NCBI GenBank assembly: GCA_050250795.1
Contig: JBFWNZ010000206.1
Location: 1 to 6,995, forward strand
From: JBFWNZ01 sp050250795
GTDB taxonomy: Bacteria > Pseudomonadota > Alphaproteobacteria > UBA8366
Length of the DNA: 6,995 nt
Direction: 5' to 3'
Below the pieces are notes generated by a model, which saw only the letters and a list, made by a program, of their open reading frames with translations, was not told the DNA's origin and searched no databases. Both the position numbers and the translations under genes were made by a program. Shown here one piece after another: positions 1 to 6,227 of the stretch; position 1 is the stretch's first letter; every line of letters begins with the position of its first letter.

Positions 1-1
1 G

Positions 2-2050
2 GTGGCGATGCTGGCGACCATGGCCGTGATGCTGCTGACCGGGCAGTCGATCAACATGGTCAGCCTGTTCGCGATGATCATGGCGCTGGGCATCGTCGTG
101 GACGACGCCATCGTGGTGGGCGAGCATGCCGACGCCCAGCGCCGGGCCGGCCTCTCGCCGCTTGCGGCGGCCGAAACCTCGGCGGGCAGCATGGGCGCGC
201 CCGTGCTGGCCTCGTCGCTCACCACCGTCGCGGCCTTCCTGCCGCTGTTCGTGATCGGCGACATCATCGGCAAGATCATCGTCGCGATCCCCTATGTGAT
301 CGTCACGGTGATCTTCGCCAGCCTGATCGAGTGTTTCTTCGTGCTGCCCGCGCATATGCGCGCCGCCCTGCGCGGCGATCCCGGCCGCGCGTCGCGCCTG
401 CGCGACTGGCTGGACCGGCATTTCGACCGGTTCCGCGACGGGCCGTTCCGCCGGACGGTCCTGCTGGCCGTGCAGTGGCGCTATGCGACGCTGGCCCTAT
501 CGCTGGCGGCGCTGATCCTCAGCATCGGCCTCGTGGCGGGCGCCCGGCTGACCTTCCATTTCTTTCCGGCGCCGGAGCCCGACAAGCTCTACGCCAATCT
601 CCAGATGGTGGCCGGCACCCCGCGCGAGACGACCGCCGCCATGCTGGACGAGATGGAGCGCGCGCTGCGGGTGGCCGAGGATCGCCTGACCGAGGGGCGG
701 GGCGGGCTGGTCCGCATGGCGGCGGGCCATCTCGGCATGGCGGTGGGCGAGCAGGACACCTTTCGCGCCCAGGGCGGCGACGAGATCGGCGGCTTCGTTG
801 TGGAACTGGCGCCGTCGGACGAGCGCGACGTGCGCACCGGCGCCTTCATCGAGGCCTGGAAGGCGGCCATCCTTCCGCGCCCCGGCCTGGAGGCGCTGAC
901 CGTCCTGCCGGCCCAGGGCGGGCCGCCGGGCCGCGAACTCGACATCCGGCTGACGGCGGCGGACCCGGAGGCGCTCAAGGCCGCGTCCGACGCGGTCAAG
1001 GCGCTGATCGCCCGCTTCCCCGGCGTCAGCGATGTGAAGGACGACCTGCCCTACGGCAAGCGCGAGACGGTGCTGACGCTGACGCCGCAGGGACAGGCGA
1101 TGGGCCTGACCACCGAGAGCGTCGCCCGGCAGGTGCGCGCGGCCTATGACGGCGCCGTGGCGATGCGGTTTCCGCGCGGGGACGAGGAGGTGACGGTCCG
1201 GGTCCGCTATCCGCTGGCCGATGCGGATGCCGGCCTGCTGGAGCGCCTGCGTCTGCGCGGGCCGCAGGGCGCGGAGATCGCGCTGGAGGATGCCGTCTCC
1301 CGCCGCGAGAAGCAGGGCTTCGCGCGCATCCCGCGCGAGGACGGCAGCCGCGAGATCGCGATTACCGGCGAGATCGACGACGCGGTGACGAACGGCGACG
1401 AGGTGCTGGACGGGCTGCGCCGCGCCGGCCTGTTCGACATCGCGGCGAAATACGGCGTGTCCGTTGCCTTTGCCGGCAAGGCGGAGGAACAGGCGCAGAC
1501 CCTGGGCGACATGCGGGCGGGCGGAATGCTGGGGCTGGCGATGATCTACATCGTGCTGGCCTGGGTGTTCGCCAGCTATCTGCGGCCGCTCGCCGTGATG
1601 GCGGTCATCCCGCTGGGCTTCGTCGGCACGGTGATCGGCCATCTGCTGCTGGGCTACGACCTGACGATCCTCAGCCTTGTCGCGCTGGTCGGTCTGTCGG
1701 GCATCCTGGTCAACGATTCGATCATCCTGGTCGGCACCATCGACGCGCGCATCCGGGGCGGGCAGCCGGTGCGCAAGGCCATCGTCGACGGCACCTGCGA
1801 GCGGCTGCGCGCGGTGATCCTCACCTCCGCGACCACCATCGGCGGTCTCGCGCCGCTGCTGTTCGAGGGCAGCTTCCAGGCACAGTTCCTGATCCCGATG
1901 GCCGTGACCATGGTGTTCGGCCTGCTGGTCACGACCCTGGTCGTGCTGTTCCTGGTCCCGGCCCTGATCGCGGTGCAGGGCGACGTCGCCGCCCGGTTCG
2001 GCCGGCAGGTCGGCGCGGTGGCGCAGCGGCGGCGCGCGCAGGAGGGCTGA
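2..2050 (+). CDS. RND-family multidrug efflux permease, C-terminal part (5' truncated by the window)
   Basis: Inner-membrane proton-driven exporter subunit of a tripartite RND pump. The first 682 visible residues read in frame from base 2 with no true start; by alignment to AcrB about 370 N-terminal residues (TM1-2, first porter domain) lie outside the window. Visible: end of TM3 (about 1-12), TM4 with the proton-relay pair VDDAIVV (D34, D35, equivalent to AcrB D407/D408), TM5-TM6 (about 65-118), TM7 (about 162-182), a large periplasmic porter/docking domain (about 183-505), and TM8-TM12 (about 509-660). TM10 carries GILVNDSIIL, with Asn571 where AcrB has its essential Lys940. That is a recurrent variant in some RND subfamilies, as far as I recall. 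The partner membrane-fusion gene would be expected upstream. Substrate unknown. Family call is secure; the exact subfamily is not. Confidence 0.93.
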   Translation: MAMLATMAVMLLTGQSINMVSLFAMIMALGIVVDDAIVVGEHADAQRRAGLSPLAAAETSAGSMGAPVLASSLTTVAAFLPLFVIGDIIGKIIVAIPYVIVTVIFASLIECFFVLPAHMRAALRGDPGRASRLRDWLDRHFDRFRDGPFRRTVLLAVQWRYATLALSLAALILSIGLVAGARLTFHFFPAPEPDKLYANLQMVAGTPRETTAAMLDEMERALRVAEDRLTEGRGGLVRMAAGHLGMAVGEQDTFRAQGGDEIGGFVVELAPSDERDVRTGAFIEAWKAAILPRPGLEALTVLPAQGGPPGRELDIRLTAADPEALKAASDAVKALIARFPGVSDVKDDLPYGKRETVLTLTPQGQAMGLTTESVARQVRAAYDGAVAMRFPRGDEEVTVRVRYPLADADAGLLERLRLRGPQGAEIALEDAVSRREKQGFARIPREDGSREIAITGEIDDAVTNGDEVLDGLRRAGLFDIAAKYGVSVAFAGKAEEQAQTLGDMRAGGMLGLAMIYIVLAWVFASYLRPLAVMAVIPLGFVGTVIGHLLLGYDLTILSLVALVGLSGILVNDSIILVGTIDARIRGGQPVRKAIVDGTCERLRAVILTSATTIGGLAPLLFEGSFQAQFLIPMAVTMVFGLLVTTLVVLFLVPALIAVQGDVAARFGRQVGAVAQRRRAQEG

Positions 2051-2055
2051 CGCGA

Positions 2056-2085
2056 CCGCAGATTTGGCTTGCCCGCCTTCTGCGG
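2056..2085. repeat. Intergenic inverted repeat between the RND and MFS genes
   Basis: A perfect 7-base inverted repeat, CCGCAGA (2056-2062) and TCTGCGG (2079-2085), encloses 16 bases and begins 6 bases after the RND stop codon. It could fold in the transcript, but the loop is long and no T-run follows, so it is at best a weak terminator or mRNA-processing hairpin. The rest of the 71-base gap (2051-2121) shows no convincing promoter or strong ribosome-binding site. Chance occurrence in GC-rich DNA is quite possible. Confidence 0.3.
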
Positions 2086-2121
2086 CCGGTGCCTATTCCC
2101 GCGGCAATCCGGACCGGACCC

Positions 2122-3279
2122 ATGGCCAAGCTGCCGCTCACCCTGCGCCTCGCGCTGTTCTATGTCGCCATCTTCGCGGCCATCGGCATCTTCATGCCGT
2201 TCTGGCCGGTCTGGCTGCATGCCCAGGGCCTGTCCGCGACCGAGATCGGCGTGGTGCTGGCGCTGGGTCGCTGGCTGTCGGTCGTCACCAGCCCGATGGT
2301 CGCCAACCTGGCCGACCGCACGGGCGAGCGGCGGCGGCCGATCCTGATCTGCGCGGCCGGGTTCTTCCTGACCTTCCTGCTATATCTGCCGGCGCAGGGC
2401 TTCTGGCAGATTCTCGCGGTGGCGGTGCTGGCGGCGCTGTTCCTGGGGCCGATCGGGCCGCTGCATGAAAGCCTGACCATGGCGTCGCTGGGCGACCGCC
2501 GCGCCCAGTACGGGCGGGTGCGCCTGTGGGGGTCGATCAGTTTCATCCTGGCGGCGATGGGGGCGGGGGCGCTGCTCGACCACCGGTCGCCGGACGTGAT
2601 CCTGTGGGCGATGCTGGGCACCCTGGCGGCGATGGTCTGCATCGGGTTCGTCCTGCCCGATACGCGGCCGCCGCCCTCGGCGCTGAAGCTGTCGGCGATT
2701 CCGCGTCTGGCGACGAACCGGGTCTATGGGCCGTTCCTCGTCTCGGTGGCGATGCTCCAATGCAGCCACGCCATGATCTATGCCTTCGGCACGCTGCACT
2801 GGCGCGCGGCGGGCATCGACGACGCGGTGATCGGTTGGCTCTGGGCCGAGGGGGTGATCGCCGAGGTGCTGCTGTTCGCCTTCGCGCCGTCCGTGTTGCG
2901 GCAATGGGGGCCGGGGCGGCTGATGCTGCTGGCGGCGGCGGCGGGGCTGGTGCGCTGGCCGCTGCTTGGGTTCAGCACCGATCTGCCGGTGCTGGTCGCG
3001 GTCCAGGCGCTGCACGCCTTCACCTTCGGCGCGGCGCATCTCGGCAGCATGGCCTTCATCGCCGAGGCGGCGCCGCCGGGCCTCTCGGCGACGGCGCAGA
3101 CCCTCTACAACACGCTTGCCATGGGCTTCGGCTTCGCCGTCATCACGCCGGCGCTCGGTCCGGTCTACGAGGCGCTGGGCGGCCACACCTATTATCTGAT
3201 GGCGGTCCTGTCCGTGCTGGGCGCGCTGGCCGTGCTCGTCGTCATGCGCCGCTGGGACGGCCAGCCGATCCGGATATAG
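2122..3279 (+). CDS. MFS transporter, HcaT-like (phenylpropionate transporter family)
   Basis: Inner-membrane major facilitator, 385 residues from ATG 2122, with about 12 hydrophobic segments, as usual for the family. Its sequence runs parallel to E. coli HcaT (recalled, not searched): GIFMPFWPVWL near the start of TM1, YGRVRLWGS at 130-138 in the cytoplasmic part of the N-terminal half, LQCSHAMIYAF at about 212-222, GWLWAEGVIAEV at about 236-247, and LVRWPLLGF in TM9. HcaT is associated with 3-phenylpropionate uptake. Distant relatives have unknown substrates, so aromatic-acid import is only a suggestion, mildly supported by the paaG-like and badI-like neighbours. GTG 2089 would add 11 residues, but they are not membrane-like and this codon sits just after an inverted repeat, so I prefer ATG 2122. 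Neither start has a clear Shine-Dalgarno sequence. Same strand as the RND gene after 71 bases; it ends 1 base from the convergent crotonase gene. Confidence 0.9.
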   Translation: MAKLPLTLRLALFYVAIFAAIGIFMPFWPVWLHAQGLSATEIGVVLALGRWLSVVTSPMVANLADRTGERRRPILICAAGFFLTFLLYLPAQGFWQILAVAVLAALFLGPIGPLHESLTMASLGDRRAQYGRVRLWGSISFILAAMGAGALLDHRSPDVILWAMLGTLAAMVCIGFVLPDTRPPPSALKLSAIPRLATNRVYGPFLVSVAMLQCSHAMIYAFGTLHWRAAGIDDAVIGWLWAEGVIAEVLLFAFAPSVLRQWGPGRLMLLAAAAGLVRWPLLGFSTDLPVLVAVQALHAFTFGAAHLGSMAFIAEAAPPGLSATAQTLYNTLAMGFGFAVITPALGPVYEALGGHTYYLMAVLSVLGALAVLVVMRRWDGQPIRI

Positions 3280-3280
3280 T

Positions 3281-4069
3281 TCACCGCCCGCGAAAGACGG
3301 GCGACCGCTTCTCCAGAAAGGCGTGGACCGCCTCGCGGTAATCCTCGGAGAAGCCGAGGGTGCGGTTCGCTTCGGCCTCCAGTTCCAACTGGGCTTCCAG
3401 ACCGTTGGCTGCGCCCGCCTGGATCGCGCGCTTGATCGCGGCCAGCGCCATCGGCGGACCGTCGGCCAGCCGGCGCGCGATGGCGCCGGCTTCGTCCATC
3501 AGCGCGTGGTCGTCCACGCATTTCCAGATCAGGCCCCATTCGGCCGCGGTCTCGGCCGGCAGCGGTTCGGCGAGCAGGGCAAGGCCCATCGCCCTTGCAG
3601 TCCCGACCAGCCGCGGCAGATGGAAGGTGCCGCCGCAATCGGGGATCACGCCGATGCGGGCGAACACCTGAACGAAGCGGGCGGACCGCGCCGCGACCAC
3701 GATGTCGCCGGACAGGGCGAAGTTCGCACCGGCGCCGGCGGCCACCCCGTTGACCGCCATGACCACCGGCTTGGCCATGGCGCGCAGGCGGCGGACCAGC
3801 GGGTTGTAGTTCTCGCGCAGCGACTGCCCCAGGTCGCGCGGCGCATCGCCGGCACGTACCGCCCGGTCGCCCAAATCCTGTCCGGAACAGAAGCCGCGCC
3901 CGGCGCCGGTGACGATCAGCGCTCGCACCGCCGCGCTGTCCGCCGCCTCGTCCAGCGCGGCGCGAAGGGCCGCGCGCATCGAATCGTTGAAGGCGTTCAG
4001 CTTGTCGGGCCGGTTGAGCGTGATCGTGGCCACGCCGTCGGCGACGGCGAACAGGACGGAATCGGACAT
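3281..4069 (-). CDS. paaG: PaaG-like enoyl-CoA hydratase/isomerase (1,2-epoxyphenylacetyl-CoA isomerase)
   Basis: Crotonase-fold cytoplasmic enzyme of 262 residues, the same length as E. coli PaaG. PaaG converts ring-1,2-epoxyphenylacetyl-CoA to the oxepin and also shifts double bonds in beta-oxidation intermediates. Seen: LNRPDKLNAFND at 18-29; GRGFCSGQDLGDR at 57-69, the first oxyanion-hole segment and a PaaG hallmark; YNPLVRRL at 88-95; NGVAAGAGANFALSGDIV at 107-124, the second oxyanion-hole segment; and IPDCGGT with Asp144, the position of the catalytic Asp in PaaG-type isomerases and not the Glu pair of true hydratases. The C-terminus has DYREAVHAFLEKRSP, typical of the family. The start is fixed by AGGAGA (complement of 4076-4081), 6 bases before ATG. 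No paaABCDE monooxygenase genes are in view, so it may serve another ring or unsaturated acyl-CoA pathway. It is transcribed divergently from the badI-like operon and converges on the MFS gene. Confidence 0.88.
   Translation of the reverse strand: MSDSVLFAVADGVATITLNRPDKLNAFNDSMRAALRAALDEAADSAAVRALIVTGAGRGFCSGQDLGDRAVRAGDAPRDLGQSLRENYNPLVRRLRAMAKPVVMAVNGVAAGAGANFALSGDIVVAARSARFVQVFARIGVIPDCGGTFHLPRLVGTARAMGLALLAEPLPAETAAEWGLIWKCVDDHALMDEAGAIARRLADGPPMALAAIKRAIQAGAANGLEAQLELEAEANRTLGFSEDYREAVHAFLEKRSPVFRGR
3285..3303. repeat. GC hairpin at the convergent gene ends
   Basis: The inverted repeat CGCCCG (3285-3290) and CGGGCG (3298-3303) surrounds a 7-base loop, CGAAAGA. It lies 6 bases past the MFS stop codon, and on the other strand it forms the last sense codons of the paaG-like gene. 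An all-GC stem between convergent genes could slow or stop polymerase from either side, but no T-tract follows on either strand. A classic intrinsic terminator is therefore not supported. Confidence 0.35.
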
Positions 4070-4102
4070 CGGGCGTCTCCTGCTGCGAATCTTTTAGAAT
4101 CG

Positions 4103-4131
4103 GGACAGATGGACAGCTTGTCCAGCGGACA
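4103..4131. promoter_or_regulatory. Candidate operator: 15-base palindrome within four phased half-sites
   Basis: TGGACAGCTTGTCCA (4110-4124) is a perfect inverted repeat with 6-base arms and a 3-base centre. GGACA also occurs at 4103-4107 and 4127-4131, so four half-sites (three forward, one reverse) start at 4103, 4111, 4119 and 4127, exactly 8 bases apart. The palindrome begins 40 bases before the paaG-like start and 14 bases beyond a possible leftward -10, the usual place for a repressor or activator dimer. Its size suits a TetR, MarR or GntR-type dimeric regulator. I do not recognise the motif as a known operator. Confidence 0.5.
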
Positions 4132-4240
4132 TGCGGTTGCTGCATGGCAGACGGTCCGCAACGAAATCTAGGGATTCCCCGAGGCATCGCTATAAGATCG
4201 CGCCGCACGCGGCCATGACCGCGAACGGAAACGCCTGAAC

Positions 4241-4244
4241 GGAG
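4241..4244 (+). promoter_or_regulatory. Ribosome-binding site supporting the GTG start at 4253
   Basis: GGAG lies 8 bases before GTG 4253. The encoded start, EQLKYEDILYEE, aligns with the N-terminus of BadI-type proteins, and no ATG fits better, so the GTG start is favoured. Confidence 0.65.
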
Positions 4245-4252
4245 TTCGGACC

Positions 4253-5044
4253 GTGGAGCAGCTCAAATACGAAGACATCCTCTATGAGGAGAAGAACGGG
4301 ACCGCCACCATCACCATCAACCGTCCGGAGCGCATGAACGCGCTGCGCAAGCCGACCTATTACGAACTGGTCGATGCGCTGATGCGGGCGGGCTGGAACA
4401 AGCAGATTGGCGCCATCGTGCTGACCGGCGCCGGCGGCCGGGCCTTCTGCACGGGCGGCGACCAGCAGGACAAGGCCGAGGGCCGTGCGGGCCGCGGCAT
4501 CATCGGCGTGCCGGTCGAGGAAATCCACAACCTGATCCGCGACGTGCCGAAGCCGGTGATCGCGAAGGTGCGCGGCTACGCCATCGGCGGCGGCAACGTG
4601 CTGTGCACGATCTGCGACCTGACCATCGCCAGCGAGAACGCCCAGTTCGGCCAGGTGGGCCCCAAGGTCGGCTCCGTCGACCCGGGCTACGGCACGGCCT
4701 ATCTCGCCCGCATCGTCGGCGAGAAGAAGGCGCGCGAGATCTGGTACATGTGCCGCCGCTACACGGCGCAGGAAGCGCTGGCCATGGGCCTCGTGAACAA
4801 GGTCGTTCCGGACGACCAACTCGACGCCGAGGTCGATGCGTGGTGCGCCGAGCTGAACGAGCGCAGCCCCACGGCCATCGCCATCGCCAAGCGGTCCTTC
4901 AACGCCGACACGGACCACATCAAGGGCCTGTCGATGCTGGGCTTCGAGGCGGTGAAGCTCTACTACGACACGCCGGAAGCGAAGGAAGGCGGCCTCGCGT
5001 TCCGCGAGAAGCGCAAGCCCGACTTCAAGTCCAAGGCGAAGTAA
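4253..5044 (+). CDS. badI: BadI/MenB-type crotonase A: 2-ketocyclohexanecarboxyl-CoA hydrolase-like ring-opening enzyme
   Basis: Cytoplasmic crotonase-fold protein of 263 residues (BadI is about 260). BadI adds water to 2-ketocyclohexane-1-carboxyl-CoA and opens the ring to pimelyl-CoA in alicyclic and benzoate degradation. MenB catalyses the reverse kind of chemistry (Dieckmann closure) in menaquinone synthesis. Seen: AFCTGGDQQ at 64-72 (first oxyanion loop), YAIGGGNVL at 109-117 (second oxyanion segment), FGQVGPKVGSVDPGYGTAYL from about 132 with Asp143, GEKKAREIWYMCRRY, ERSPTAIAIAKRSFN, and a C-terminal LYYDT with Tyr238 matching the MenB active-site Tyr. VPVEEIH, IRDVPKPVIA and SVDPGYG point to BadI over MenB, whose usual form is SFDGGYG or SFDAGYG. 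Gly136 stands where type II MenB has a catalytic Asp, as in bicarbonate-using type I MenB. No menaquinone genes are nearby. First gene of a three-gene set; 14 bases to the reductase. MenB function is the main alternative. Confidence 0.85.
   Translation: MEQLKYEDILYEEKNGTATITINRPERMNALRKPTYYELVDALMRAGWNKQIGAIVLTGAGGRAFCTGGDQQDKAEGRAGRGIIGVPVEEIHNLIRDVPKPVIAKVRGYAIGGGNVLCTICDLTIASENAQFGQVGPKVGSVDPGYGTAYLARIVGEKKAREIWYMCRRYTAQEALAMGLVNKVVPDDQLDAEVDAWCAELNERSPTAIAIAKRSFNADTDHIKGLSMLGFEAVKLYYDTPEAKEGGLAFREKRKPDFKSKAK
4871..4902 (+). repeat. Direct repeat, copy 1 (inside crotonase A)
   Basis: This 32-base block is identical to 6849-6880, 1978 bases downstream. It encodes the conserved TAIAIAKRSFN segment and is among the longest exact stretches shared by the two paralogous crotonase genes. 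It reflects gene duplication plus conservation and is not a mobile-element repeat. Confidence 0.8.
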
Positions 5045-5049
5045 GGGAG
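5045..5049 (+). promoter_or_regulatory. Ribosome-binding site deciding the OYE start
   Basis: GGGAG directly follows the TAA of crotonase A. It stands 9 bases from GTG 5059 but 21 bases from ATG 5071, so GTG 5059 is the likelier start of the reductase. Confidence 0.6.
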
Positions 5050-5058
5050 TCGCGGATC

Positions 5059-6204
5059 GTGGCGCGAAGCATGATGTTCACGCCCTTCGAGATGAAGGGC
5101 GTGACTCTCCCCAACCGTGTCGCTGTCTCGCCGATGGGCCAGTATTCGGCCGACGGCAAAGGCAATGCGACGGACTGGCATCTGATGCATCTGGGCAACC
5201 TCGCCATCTCCGGCGCGGGCCTGGTGCTGACCGAGGCGACGGCGGTCGAGCCGCGCGGGCGGGTGTCGCCCTACTGCCTCGGCATCTGGAGCGACGAGAA
5301 CGCGGCCTCGCTGGAGCGGGTCGTCGCGTTCTGCCGCAAGCATGGCGGCGCCAAGATCGGCATGCAGCTGGCTCATGCCGGCCGCAAGGGCGGCGTCTCC
5401 ACGGCCTGGGAAGGCCAGAAGCCGCTGGAGCCGGCCGAGGGAGGATGGGAGATCGTCAGCCCGTCCGCCGTCGCCTATCCGGGCCGCGCGATGCCCAAGG
5501 CCGCGGATGCGGGCGACCTGAAGGCGATCAAGGACGCCTTCGTGGCGGCGGCGAAGCGGGCCGATGCGCTCGGCTTCGATGCCATCGAGGTCCATAACGC
5601 CCATGGCTATCTGCTGCACTCGTTCCTGACGCCCTTCGCCAATACGCGCAACGACGAGTATGGCGGCGACCGCAAGGGACGGATGCGCTTTCCGCTGGAG
5701 AACTTCGCGGCGGTCCGCGAGGTCTGGCCGGAAAACAAGGTGCTGGGCATCCGGCTCTCGACGACCGACTGGGCGCCGGGCGGCTGGGACATCGAGGACA
5801 CGCTGGAATTCTGCGAGCGGCTGAAGGAGCTGGGTGCCGACTATGTCGTCGCCTCGTTCGGCGGCAGCTCGGCCGACCAGAACATCCCGGTCGGGCCGTC
5901 CTATCAGGTGCCGCACGCGGCGGAGATCAAGCGCCATATCGACATTCCGGTCATGGCGGTGGGTCTCATCACCGAGGCGAAGCAGGCGGAAAGCATCCTG
6001 CGTACGGGTCAGGCCGACATGGTCGCGCTCGGCCGCGGCATGCTCTACGACCCGCGCTGGGCCTGGCACGCCGCGCACGACCTGGGCGACGAGCCTTATT
6101 TCCCGCGCCAGTACGAGCGTTGCCATCCGAAGATGCGGACCGTGGATTTCCTCAAGCCGCGGTCCGACGACGACGCCAAGAAGCGCGACTCAGCGAAGGC
6201 ATAA
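5059..6204 (+). CDS. Old Yellow Enzyme family NADH:flavin oxidoreductase (YqjM/XenA-like ene-reductase)
   Basis: FMN-dependent TIM-barrel enzyme of 381 residues that would reduce an activated C=C (enone or enoyl thioester) using NAD(P)H. Seen: LFTPFEMKG-like N-terminus (MFTPFEMKG at 6-14); SPMGQYS at 24-30; IGMQLAHAGRKGG (LAHAGRK typical of the YqjM class); EVHNAHGYLLHSF with His179 and His182, the substrate-carbonyl-binding pair, and Tyr184, the usual proton donor; NTRNDEYGGD; Arg232 and Gly325-Arg326 of the FMN-binding sites; and QYERC with Arg354, matching the Arg that YqjM inserts into the neighbour's active site. Odd: Gly27 replaces the redox-tuning Cys26 of YqjM. A short charged tail follows. 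It lacks the extra FeS and NAD domains of 2,4-dienoyl-CoA reductase. GTG 5059 is chosen because of GGGAG at 5045; ATG 5071 would give 377 residues. It lies between two BadI-like genes, so a cyclic unsaturated CoA ester is a plausible inferred substrate. Confidence 0.88.
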   Translation: MARSMMFTPFEMKGVTLPNRVAVSPMGQYSADGKGNATDWHLMHLGNLAISGAGLVLTEATAVEPRGRVSPYCLGIWSDENAASLERVVAFCRKHGGAKIGMQLAHAGRKGGVSTAWEGQKPLEPAEGGWEIVSPSAVAYPGRAMPKAADAGDLKAIKDAFVAAAKRADALGFDAIEVHNAHGYLLHSFLTPFANTRNDEYGGDRKGRMRFPLENFAAVREVWPENKVLGIRLSTTDWAPGGWDIEDTLEFCERLKELGADYVVASFGGSSADQNIPVGPSYQVPHAAEIKRHIDIPVMAVGLITEAKQAESILRTGQADMVALGRGMLYDPRWAWHAAHDLGDEPYFPRQYERCHPKMRTVDFLKPRSDDDAKKRDSAKA

Positions 6205-6227
6205 GGACCGCCGCAAGGGGGAATCCG

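Larger units (their letters stand above)
4070..4252. promoter_or_regulatory. Divergent intergenic region between the paaG-like gene and the badI-like operon
   Basis: These 183 bases are distinctly less GC-rich than the genes and must hold promoters for both directions. Rightward, TATAAG (4191-4196) is a fair -10 candidate about 56 bases before the GTG start, but no good -35 stands 16-18 bases before it. Leftward, TAAAAG (complement of 4091-4096) is a 4-of-6 match to a -10 and would give a short leader before the paaG-like ribosome-binding site; its -35 is also poor. Weak -35 elements in both directions are compatible with activator-dependent promoters. A palindrome cluster lies at 4103-4131. 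GGGATTCCC at 4171-4179 is a further small palindrome. No regulator gene is adjacent within the window. Confidence 0.5.

Noticed and set aside
497..1642. Long minus-strand open frame opposite the RND gene (381 codons), plus shorter frames at 589-999, 1207-1512 and 331-1149
   Set aside because: They overlap a clear RND coding sequence. Their translations are Arg/Ala/His/Pro-rich low-complexity with no family motifs, typical GC-rich shadows.
2069..2099. Possible promoter (TTGCCC then TATTCC) before the MFS gene
   Set aside because: The matches to consensus are weak and the 19-base spacing is poor. I cannot tell whether the MFS gene has its own promoter.
3192..4208. Larger minus-strand frame over the paaG-like gene, and plus-strand frame 3323-4171
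   Set aside because: Both are out of frame with the secure PaaG-like protein at 3281-4069, and their translations lack conserved motifs.
4215..4238. Seven-residue mini-ORF (MTANGNA) in the leader of the badI-like operon, overlapping a 5-bp stem CGCGG/CCGCG at 4208-4223
   Set aside because: There is no ribosome-binding site, no run of regulatory codons and no alternative hairpin set. It is most likely chance.
4253..5044. Reading the BadI-like crotonases as MenB of menaquinone synthesis
   Set aside because: SVDPGYG, VPVEEIH and IRDVPKPVIA match BadI better, the gene is duplicated around a reductase, and no men genes are in view. It is kept only as an alternative.
4603..5058. N-terminal extension of the OYE frame back to 4603
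   Set aside because: This stretch is crotonase A read in another frame. OYE homology starts at MFTPFEMKG, and a ribosome-binding site supports GTG 5059.
4963..6126. Minus-strand open frame of 387 codons opposite the OYE gene
   Set aside because: It is antisense to an unmistakable flavoprotein gene, has no recognisable domain and no convincing ribosome-binding site.
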